Origin: Acidobacteriota bacterium
GTDB lineage: Bacteria > Acidobacteriota > Polarisedimenticolia > QHYA01
Length of the DNA: 22,349 bases
Direction: 5' to 3'
Assembly: GCA_003223995.1 (NCBI GenBank)
Contig: QHYA01000163.1
Coordinates: forward strand, 1 to 22,349
The notes under the pieces: generated by a model
The model's database searches: none
Told to the model about the DNA's origin: nothing
What the model saw: only the letters and a program-made list of their open reading frames with translations
Made by a program: the position numbers and the translations under genes
Shown here: positions 14,007-21,500 of the stretch, in pieces
Position numbering within the stretch: the stretch's first letter is position 1
Layout of the letters: each line of letters opens with the position of its first letter

Positions 14007-14702
14007 TCAGGGAACGAAACGATACCCTTCGCCGTAGACGGTGAGGATGTGTCGGGGATTCGCCGGATCCTCCTCGAGCTTGAGGCGAAGAGTCCGGATG
14101 TGCGTATCGACCGTCCGCGTGCTGACGTCCGGGTCGTAGTTCCATATCTCGCCGAGCATCCGCGCCCGGGAGACGGTCTGGTCGCGAAGGCGGATCAGCA
14201 TGTGGAGGACCTCGAACTCCTTCGACGTGAGGTGCAGCCGCTCGCCATCTCGCGTCGCGAGAAGTCTCTCGAAATCGAGCTCGATCCGGCCGAAGCGATG
14301 GATCGCGGAATCCATAGGGGCCGGCGAGGCGACCCGCCGCAGGCGCGCGCGAATGCGCGCGAGCAGCTCCGGCAGGCTGAAGGGCTTGGTGACGTAGTCG
14401 TCCGCTCCCGCCTCGAGGCCGACGACGCGATCGATGACGTCCCCCTTCGCGGTCAACATGATGATGGGGACCAGGACCCCCTTCCGCCGCAGCTCGCGGC
14501 AGAGGTCGAAGCCGTTCATGCCCGGAAGCATCACGTCGAGGAGGATCAGGTCCGGCCGATCCTCCAGCGCTCGCCCCAGCGCCTCCCCCGCAGTCGCGGC
14601 CTTCAGGACGAGGTACCCCTCGCGGCCCAGGTTGATCGCGAGGCCGCGGAGGAGATCTTCCTCGTCCTCGACGATCAGGACCTTTTGCCGGGCTTGGTCC
14701 AT
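14007..14702 (-). CDS. OmpR/PhoB-family response regulator
   Basis: This 231-residue DNA-binding regulator is the evident partner of the kinase encoded just upstream on the same strand. The receiver domain (5-120) has the acidic pocket VEDEED (11-16), the phospho-acceptor Asp56 in LILLDVMLPGMNG, Thr84 in IMLTAKG and Lys106 in DDYVTKPFSLPELL. The winged-helix output domain (about 138-231) has LTSKEFEVLHMLIR, VSRARMLGEIWNYD, TRTVDTHIRTLRLKLEEDP and ends TVYGEGYRFVP. Start ATG 14702 lies 28 nt inside the end of the kinase gene, so the two are translationally coupled. An extended same-frame ORF reaching 16196 is an out-of-frame shadow of the kinase. Its target may include the downstream secreted protein gene. 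Confidence 0.95.
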   Translation of the reverse strand: MDQARQKVLIVEDEEDLLRGLAINLGREGYLVLKAATAGEALGRALEDRPDLILLDVMLPGMNGFDLCRELRRKGVLVPIIMLTAKGDVIDRVVGLEAGADDYVTKPFSLPELLARIRARLRRVASPAPMDSAIHRFGRIELDFERLLATRDGERLHLTSKEFEVLHMLIRLRDQTVSRARMLGEIWNYDPDVSTRTVDTHIRTLRLKLEEDPANPRHILTVYGEGYRFVP

Positions 14703-16588
14703 TCGGACGGCCTCGATCCGGTTGCGCTCGATCCGGTCGCGGGCGGAAGGTTGAAGACGAGACTGAACCGGCTGCCGCGCCCGACCTCGCTCTCCAGCTC
14801 CACGTCTCCCCCGTGCGCCCGCATGATGTGCCTGACGAGATAGAGCCCGAGCCCGTAGCCCCCCTTTCCGGTTCCGTTCTCGATCCTGTAGAACTGGTGA
14901 AAGACGTTTTCTCGCTCCCCTTCCGGAATGCCGATCCCTCCGTCGCGCACCTCGATTACGACCGCGCCCGAACGCTCGAAGAGCCGGACGCCGATCTCCT
15001 TCGAGTCGCCCGAGTACTTGGCCGCGTTGTCGATGAGATTCACGATCGCCTCGGCGACGGCCTCCGGATCGAACGGCAACGAAGGGAGCGTCTCGGGCAG
15101 CTCCAGCCGGACGGAGAACCCCTGTCGGCCGAGATACGTCTCGTAGGCGCGAACCGTCCGGGCAACCGTGGGAGTCAGGTCGCCAGGTCGAAGGGCGTAC
15201 TGCCTCTCGCCCCGCTCGATCCTCGAGTAATCCAGGACGCGATCGACGAGGCGGGTCAGACGCTCGGACTCCCGGACGATGATCGAGTAGTAGCTTTTCT
15301 GGTCCTCCTCCAGCGCGCCCGGGCCTAGCAGGAGGGTCTCCCCGTACAGCCGGATCAGGGTCAAGGGCGTCTTCAGCTCGTGCGAGACGCCGCTGACGAA
15401 GTCCGCCTGCTGCCGGTTCGCCGCCGCGAGCTGCCGGTTCGCCTCGAGCAGATCGCCCGTCCGCGCCTCCACGAGGGCCGCCAGCTGACTCTCCCGCAGC
15501 TTCAACCGGCGGATTCGCACCCGGTGCAGACCGAACCCGGAAAGCGCGACGGCGAGGGCCGTCCCTACGAGAAAAGTCCGCGTCTGGTAGACGTGCGGTC
15601 GGATGCGGAATCCGAAAGACGCCCCCGTCTCGTTCCAGAGACCGTCGTTGTTGCACGCGCGCACCCTGAACTCGTACGCGCCGGGAGGGATGTTGGTGTA
15701 GGTGGCGATCCGGCGCGTGTCGGCCTCGACCCACTCCTCGTTGAAGTCGTCGAGCCGGTACTGGAACCGGACCCTTTCCGGGTCCACGAAGCTCGGCGCC
15801 GCGTACCGGAAGGCGAGCTCGTGCCGGCCGGGGGGAATCTCGGTCGAACGCCCCCGATCCAGCACGATCCGATCCATGATGACCTCTTCGATCACGACCG
15901 GAGGGGGGATCGGATTCCTTTTCACCTGCGTCGGGTCGACGATGACGGCGCCCAGGATGGTCGGGAACCAGAGCTTGCCGTCGCGCCCCGTCCACCCGGC
16001 CGGCTGGGAGCCCCCGCTGCACTCCACGCTCCTCATCCCAGCCGATTTTCCATAGAGCGTGCACGTGATCTCCCCCGGCTCGCCCCGAGCACGTGCATTC
16101 AACTGCCTCTTCTCGATACGGAAGATTCCCTTGTTGGAGCTCATCCACAGGTTTCCCGTGCGGTCCTCGAGCACCCTGAAGATCCGGTTCTCGCAAAGGC
16201 CATCGCGTCGCCTGAAGGCCCGCACCGCGTTCCCCTCGATGCGCGTGAGCCCATCGCTCGATCCGACCCAGAGGACCCCCTCTCCGTCCTCGAAGATGGA
16301 GTAGACCACGTCGCTCGACAGCCCCTGCCGCGCCGTTAGCGCGAAGAAGCGCCCCCCCTCGAAACGGTTCAGACCCCCGCCGTTCGTCCCGAGCCAGAGG
16401 ACCCCCTCACGGTCGACGTGGACGGCCCTCACGACGTCGCTGGACAGCCCGTCCCGCGTGGTGAACGTCTCGAATCTTCCGTCCCTCAACCGGCTCAACC
16501 CGCCGCTCGTCCCGATCCACAGCGAGCCATCGTCCCCCTCCGCGATTCCCCAGACGGACGGACGACACGATGTTGCTCGACAGGCCAT
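14675..16588 (-). CDS. Reg_prop sensor histidine kinase, C-terminal part (second propeller, YYY domain, TM, HisKA, HATPase)
   Basis: This is the 637-residue downstream part of a two-propeller sensor kinase whose first half is in another frame (16407-17747). The periplasmic part has about five Reg_prop blades (DGSLWIGT, EGVLWLGT, EGVLWVGS, TGNLWMSS, DGKLWFPT). A YYY domain follows (FQYRLDDFNEEWVEA to YEFRVRACNNDGLW, 275-318), then one transmembrane helix (338-356). The cytoplasmic part has a short coiled coil, HisKA with His403 in SHELKTPLTLIRLY, and a HATPase with NLIDNAAK (517-524), RDGGIGIP (548-555) and GGYGLGLYL (577-585). All catalytic boxes are intact. It ends 28 nt inside the response regulator gene. 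The nominal ATG 16588 lies slightly upstream of the point where the coherent kinase frame begins; the first about 10 residues are out-of-frame sequence. If really translated from here, it would lack a signal peptide. Confidence 0.9.
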   Translation of the reverse strand: MACRATSCRPSVWGIAEGDDGSLWIGTSGGLSRLRDGRFETFTTRDGLSSDVVRAVHVDREGVLWLGTNGGGLNRFEGGRFFALTARQGLSSDVVYSIFEDGEGVLWVGSSDGLTRIEGNAVRAFRRRDGLCENRIFRVLEDRTGNLWMSSNKGIFRIEKRQLNARARGEPGEITCTLYGKSAGMRSVECSGGSQPAGWTGRDGKLWFPTILGAVIVDPTQVKRNPIPPPVVIEEVIMDRIVLDRGRSTEIPPGRHELAFRYAAPSFVDPERVRFQYRLDDFNEEWVEADTRRIATYTNIPPGAYEFRVRACNNDGLWNETGASFGFRIRPHVYQTRTFLVGTALAVALSGFGLHRVRIRRLKLRESQLAALVEARTGDLLEANRQLAAANRQQADFVSGVSHELKTPLTLIRLYGETLLLGPGALEEDQKSYYSIIVRESERLTRLVDRVLDYSRIERGERQYALRPGDLTPTVARTVRAYETYLGRQGFSVRLELPETLPSLPFDPEAVAEAIVNLIDNAAKYSGDSKEIGVRLFERSGAVVIEVRDGGIGIPEGERENVFHQFYRIENGTGKGGYGLGLYLVRHIMRAHGGDVELESEVGRGSRFSLVFNLPPATGSSATGSRPSEWTKPGKRS

Positions 16589-17747
16589 CCCTCGTGGTCA
16601 GAGCACGGCAGCTCGCTCCCCGGCAGCGGTTCAGCCCCCCTCCCCAGGTGCCGATCCAGAGCGTGCCGTCCGCACCCTCGGTGATGGTCGAGACCATGTC
16701 GTTGGACAGGCCCTCCCTCATTGTCACCGTGGCGAAGGGAGCCTGGCGAACGCGGTTCAATCCGCCCCCTCCCGTCCCGACCCAGAGGCTCCCCTCCGCG
16801 TCCCCGTGGATCGCATACACGATGCCGTTTGAGAGCCCCTGCACGGGGAGGAGCGAAACGGAGGAGCCTTGCTCCTTGATGCGGTAGAGACCTCCCCCTC
16901 CAGTCCCCAGCCACAGCCTCCTCTCCCGGTCCTCGTAGATGGCGTAGACGTTCTGGTCGGCGAGGCCGAGGCCGGAGGAGAGGTTCGCGAATCCGCCGGG
17001 CTCCAGGCGGCCGAGTCCACCTTCTGCCGTCCCGACCCAGAGCCGTCCGCGCGAGTCTTCCAGAATGGTGTAGACGGTGTCGTGAGGGAGACCGTCCCGG
17101 CTCGTGTAGACCTGAAAACGACCGTCCCGGAATCGGTTCACCCCGCCGCCGTCGGTGCCGATCCAGAGGTTCCCGGCCCGGTCGACGTGGAGAGCCCGGA
17201 TCAGGTCGCTCGAGAGACCGTCTCGGGTCGTGAAGCGGGTGAGAGCCCCGTCGCGGAACCGGCTCAGGCCGCCTTCATAGGTGCCGACCCAGACGGACCC
17301 TTCGGCATCCTCGGCGATCGCCGAGACGACCGGATGGGCCAGTCCCTGCTCCTTCGCGAATGTGGTGAGAGTCCCCTTCTCGAGTCGGCTGACGCCTCCC
17401 TCCGTTCCGATCCATAGGTTCCCCTCCCTGTCCTCGTAGAGCACGCGCACGTCGTTGCCCGCGAGGCCCGGAGTATCAGGGGCTTCGTAGACGACGAAGC
17501 GGATCCCGTCGAACCGGACCAGCCCCTCCTGCGTGCCGAGCCACAGGTAGCCGTCGCGAGTCTGTCGGATCGCGTGGACCGAGTTCTGCGGGAGGCCGTC
17601 CTCGGAACGCCAGACATCCACGGCGTAACGGAGCGCCGCGTCGGCCAGGCTGGCGTCCCGATGCAAGCTGGCGGCGAGGGCCGGCGTCAAGAAAGATGCC
17701 GTCAGGAGAAAGGAAATGCCGGCAGGCCGGAACGCGAGGCGGTTCAA
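16407..17747 (-). CDS. Reg_prop sensor histidine kinase, N-terminal part (signal peptide and first propeller), frameshifted
   Basis: Upstream half of the kinase ending at 14675. From TTG 17747 it starts with a signal peptide (NRLAFRPAGISFLLTASFLT, then PALA|AS), followed by YAVDVWRSEDGLPQNSVHAI, the standard opening of Reg_prop sensors. Eight blades are visible (DGYLWLGT, GNLWIGT, GSVWVGT, GNLWIGT, GRLWVGT, RRLWLGT, GSLWVGT, GTLWIGT). After DGLSSNIVSSV the frame turns into nonsense of about 47 residues ending at 16407, while the coherent sequence (WGIAEGDDGSLWIGT) continues in another frame. Joined, the protein would be about 1022 residues with 13 recognisable blades, near the 14 expected for two seven-bladed propellers. 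The N-terminus is uncertain: an open frame reaches TTG 17879, no SD is seen, and I picked the start that fits the signal peptide. Confidence 0.85.
   Translation of the reverse strand: MNRLAFRPAGISFLLTASFLTPALAASLHRDASLADAALRYAVDVWRSEDGLPQNSVHAIRQTRDGYLWLGTQEGLVRFDGIRFVVYEAPDTPGLAGNDVRVLYEDREGNLWIGTEGGVSRLEKGTLTTFAKEQGLAHPVVSAIAEDAEGSVWVGTYEGGLSRFRDGALTRFTTRDGLSSDLIRALHVDRAGNLWIGTDGGGVNRFRDGRFQVYTSRDGLPHDTVYTILEDSRGRLWVGTAEGGLGRLEPGGFANLSSGLGLADQNVYAIYEDRERRLWLGTGGGGLYRIKEQGSSVSLLPVQGLSNGIVYAIHGDAEGSLWVGTGGGGLNRVRQAPFATVTMREGLSNDMVSTITEGADGTLWIGTWGGGLNRCRGASCRALTTRDGLSSNIVSSVRLGNRGGGRWLAVDRDERRVEPVEGRKIRDVHHAGRAVQRRREGRPRRP
16553..16564 (+). repeat. Three tandem GACG units at the kinase frameshift site
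   Basis: The plus strand reads GACGGACGGACG followed by AC. In the coding direction this is TCGTCCGTCCGTCTGG. Removing one 4-base unit gives TCG TCC GTC TGG, which joins the two halves of the kinase in frame (S-S-V-W). The break therefore looks like a one-unit expansion, either a mutation, an assembly or read error, or a slippage switch. Confidence 0.75.
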
Positions 17748-17875
17748 TGAGCACAGTTTAATCCCATCACCAGTCGGAATGCCGCATGAGGACGGCAAGG
17801 TCGAGTGAGGGGAGGCGGCCGACGCCCACCTGACCTCCACGTCGCTCGCCGATGAGGGGTGGGCTGACGGACGGC

Positions 17876-18514
17876 TCAAGCCCAGAGGATCCTATGAGCA
17901 TGGATCGAGCGCGCCGTGAACCGAAAGCGGTAGAGATGCCGCGTCGTGCCGAGATCCACCGGCAACAGGATCTCGAACGTTCGGCCGATGTACCTCGACC
18001 CTCGCTCCAGCGCTTCTTCGCGCGTCCTCTCGGCGATGATGCCGCCATCGAAAGGCAAGTCGCTCACCCAGGTGTTGGGACGTCCGCCAATGCAACAACG
18101 CATCCACTCTTGCGGCCAGAGGAATACCTTCACCTCCGAGCCGGGCTCCACTCGATCCGGGGCCTTGCCTCGTTGCCTCGGACCCGCGACGTAGAGCCGG
18201 TGCTCTTTCCCCTGGGAGTCCGTGTAGCGTCCTTCCTCCAGGAGAAGACGCAGCGGTTGGCTCGCCTTGTCGCGGATCGTCACGATGATGCTTCCCAGCC
18301 TGACGTCGAAAGAAAAGGAGGCGATGTCATCGCTGGCGATCAGGTCCACCGCGCGCCCCGAGCTCGAGGTGTCGAGTGGGGTCTCCACGCCCGAGGTGAG
18401 GCGTGTGGCCGATGTCGCGAATTCGTAGTCGACCGTCCGTGCAATCCCGATCAGGCAGGAACTGCAAGTGAAGAGGGCGACGGCAGCTCCGAAAGCCCGG
18501 ACCCCGCTCTGCAT
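17876..18514 (-). CDS. Putative lipoprotein of unknown function
   Basis: I do not recognise this 212-residue protein. A hydrophobic N-terminus (AFGAAVALFTCSSC) ends in a Cys-rich patch with Cys17 and Cys20 as candidate lipidation sites, suggesting export as a lipoprotein, though neither fits the lipobox ideally. The body contains IASFSFDVRLGSIIVTIRDK (64-83), a Lys/Arg-rich loop, EPGSEVKVFLWPQEWMRCC with a vicinal Cys pair, and TFEILLPVDLGTTRHLYRF near the end. This is an alternating-strand pattern like a small beta domain. It lies between the NtrY-like kinase (84-nt gap) and the Reg_prop kinase (128-nt gap), all on the minus strand. It shares only the general small-lipoprotein design, not clear sequence, with the lipoprotein at 4156-4755. 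Confidence 0.68.
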   Translation of the reverse strand: MQSGVRAFGAAVALFTCSSCLIGIARTVDYEFATSATRLTSGVETPLDTSSSGRAVDLIASDDIASFSFDVRLGSIIVTIRDKASQPLRLLLEEGRYTDSQGKEHRLYVAGPRQRGKAPDRVEPGSEVKVFLWPQEWMRCCIGGRPNTWVSDLPFDGGIIAERTREEALERGSRYIGRTFEILLPVDLGTTRHLYRFRFTARSIHAHRILWA

Positions 18515-18559
18515 GGCCGGTCAAGCTATCCCGAGGCAGGTTCGAACACAAGATGCAGC

Positions 18560-18595
18560 GTCCGGCCGATCGGTTCCAGTAATAGCCCGCCGGAC
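18560..18595 (-). terminator. Inverted repeat after the NtrY-like kinase gene
   Basis: GTCCGGC (18560-18566) and GCCGGAC (18589-18595) are perfect 7-bp arms around a 22-nt loop, beginning 3 nt after the kinase stop codon. The loop is long and there is no T-run, so termination is only possible. Confidence 0.3.
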
Positions 18596-18598
18596 AGA

Positions 18599-21500
18599 TC
18601 AGGAAGCAGATTTTGTCGGAGCAGCGACCGGTCCGGTCCTGCGGGCGGGCTCCGTGGTCGAAGCGGGAAGGGTAATCGTCATCACCGTGCCTGAGCCCGG
18701 ACGGCTGCGGGCTGTCAGGGTCCCCCCGTGCTCCTCCACGGCCCGCCGCGCGATCGCCATGCCGAGCCCGGTGCCCGTGGCGCGCGTGGAGAAGTAGGGC
18801 TCGAACATTCTTCCCAGGGTCGCCTCGTCCATTCCCTCGCCGGTGTCCGAGATCTCGATCTTCACGCTCCCGGGAGGCTCCTCCGCCACGCGGACGCGCA
18901 GCGTCCCGCCAGCCGGCATCGCCTGAAGGGCGTTGTCGATCAGGTTCACGAGGGCGCGGCGCAAGACCCGCGGATCGATCAGCACGGCAGGAGCCGGCCC
19001 GTAGTCCTCCTCTATCCGCACCCTCGGCGGCGGCGAGGCGCGATAGGGATGAAGCGACTCGCGCACGACCGCGGCGGCGTCGGCGGGGCGAGGCTGCAGC
19101 GCCGGAAGGCTGGCATACGAGGAGAACTCGGCCGAGATCTCCCGCAGCTCGCGGACCTGAGCGAGGATGGCGCTCACGCACTCCTCCAGGACCCTGCCGA
19201 GGGAGGGGTCCGCTTCACGGTGCAGCCTCAGCAGATGCTCTGCGGAGAGCTGGATCGGCGTGAGCGGATTCTTGATTTCGTGGGCGATGCTTCGAGCCAT
19301 CTCCGCCCAGGCGGCCAGACGGTTCGAGCGGACGATCTCGGTCAGGTCCTCCAGCAGGACGATCCGGCCCGGGTTGCCGGTCTCCTCCTCGCGCAGGGGA
19401 AGGATCACGCACCGCAGCCGCCTGTTCTCCGGGCCCGCGGGCAGGTCCACCTCGCGTTCGATCTTCGCGTCTCCTGCACTGGCGGCCTCCTCGAGCAGCC
19501 CGGCCACCGGCTCGAGCCCCGCCCGCGCACGGAAGAGCTCCGGAAGCGGGCTGCTTCCGGCATCCTCTCCGAGGTCCAGCATGAGCCGCGCGGCCGGATT
19601 GATCGTGCGGATGTATCCGGCCGGATCAATCGAGATCACGCCCGTCGTCGCGTTCAGGAGGATCTTCTCGATGTAGTCGGCCCGGCGGCGCAGATCCCTC
19701 CGCTGTCCCTCCAAAGCCTTCGCCATCTTGTTGAACGAATCGACCATCATTCCGGTCTCGTCCTTCGTTTTGACGGGCAGGCGGACGGAGTAGTCCCCCT
19801 CGGCCAGCCGGGCCGTGGCCTGCGTCAGATCGCGGATCGGGCCGGAGATCCTGCGCGAGGTGGCGAAGGCGATCGCCGCGAGCAACGCGCCCAGAAGCGC
19901 GGTCGCCGTCAGGAGCCCTTCGCCGAGCACGTCCGCCTCGTGACGCTGCTCCCTCTGCGGCTTGGTGAGCGGAACGGCGAGGACGCCTGTCTGGGAGGTG
20001 TCGGGGATGTCGATCGGAGCGTAGATGAAGTAGGCCTTCTCGGTCCCCAGGTTCTGCTCGCGGAGAGCGTAGGGGGCGCGCCGGTACAGCACCTGCTGTG
20101 CCACTTCTGCGTCCAGGCAGCGAGACAGCAGGCCGGTGGCGTATAGATCGGGCCTGCTTGCTGCGGCTAGCCGGCCGTCGACGAAGACCGACAGCTCCTG
20201 CCTGACGACACGGGAAAGCCAGAACAGAGCGTCGTCGCCGATCCGGGCAGGGGGCGTCTCTGACATCTCCGGGGCCTCGGCGCTCCGGCCCGTCTCGCCT
20301 GCGCTGCTCGCCGGCTGTCCCGGCGCACGCACCGCCTCGGCCGCGTGGCCTTCTTCTCCACCCACGGTCCGCGTTTCTCCGGCGCCTCCCTCGCCCGGAT
20401 GTTCCGCCGCAGCCGCGCTCGCTTCGAGGTAATCCTCCAGCAACCGCCGCGCCGTCTCGAGTACGGTGATTCCCTCCGTCTCGATCCTGGCGCTGGTGCG
20501 ATTGAGCACCTGGGCCCGGATGTAGGCGGACAGGCCGAGAAGCGGCAGCATGGAGGCCAGCATCAAGGCTGCCAGCAGGCGGCGCGAGTAGGACACCCGC
20601 AGGCTGTCGAGCCAGCCGACCGTCGCGGCGCGCAGGCTTGCGCGCGGAGCGACGGCCAGACTCAGACCTGCCCTCAATGCCAGGGCGCCGGCGATGGCGA
20701 GAACGGCGAAGCGGACGAAAGCCGAGAGCCGCTCGCTCCAGCCCCCTGCGGGATAGCCGATCGCAGCGACCTGCTTTCCAGCGAGGAAGTAGTACATGCT
20801 GTGAGCCCTGCCGCCGATTTCGACGTCCCCCCAGAGCGCGCTGTCCTCGCCAAGCCTTTCTCGCAAGCCGGTGGGAATGGAGGGGGGGCGGAGGGCGCTG
20901 GAATGGATCACCTTCCCATCGAGGGAGTAGAGCACCATGACCGGCTCTCCTCCGAGGTACTCGTCATAGATCGGATCCCGCCCTCCAGGGAACAGAGCAG
21001 CGACGAGAGGGTCGTTGCGCATGAAGAAGGTCAGGTTGTCGGGTTCACGGGAAAGCTGCACGACCAGGCGGCCGACGATCTCTTGCCCGTTCCGCAGCGG
21101 CGTCTCGCCGCGCAGCAAGGGGATCCGGAGAGTCAGCAGGCTGTAGGCGTCTTCTCGCACCGTTGTCCGCGGGCTGTCCGGTGGGTCCGTCGGGGAGCTT
21201 TTATAGATGCCGGGCGGCAGGTTGTAGGTGAACTCCGACCGCAGATGCCCCGTCCTGTCCAGCACCGAGAGGGCCGATTTCAAGCCATCAACCGCCAGCT
21301 CCGTCCGCGACCAGTAGTCGAAAGCCAGCGCGGGTCCGGCCGGATGCGTTTCTGGACTGCTGAGGGCGGACCAGCGAGGGTCCGTTTCCGCGTGCTTGAG
21401 GAGCTCTCCGATGATCGCGTCCCGCCGATTCTCGAGGCGGATCTCATCGCGCTGCAGGTTCTGCTCGACGAGGAGGCGGGAGGCCCGTTCGCCCCCGGCA

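Noticed and set aside
14703..16196. Upstream extension of the response regulator frame to 729 residues
   Set aside because: It runs out of frame through the kinase gene with Arg/Gly-rich nonsense; the receiver domain begins at ATG 14702.
17748..17875. Possible promoter or extra N-terminal coding sequence before the Reg_prop kinase
   Set aside because: The frame is open to a TTG at 17879, but the encoded residues look random and the signal peptide begins at 17747; no convincing -35/-10 pair was found.
18530..18560. A GGTTCGAAC string resembling a tRNA T-loop
   Set aside because: The flanking bases do not form a T-stem and no acceptor, anticodon or D-arm can be drawn on either strand.
18510..18620. 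A Cys-rich reading on the minus strand (CPAGYYWNRSAGRCILC) between the NtrY-like kinase and the lipoprotein
   Set aside because: It looks protein-like but has no start codon of its own and continues in a shadow frame of both neighbours; it may be chance or a decayed fragment.
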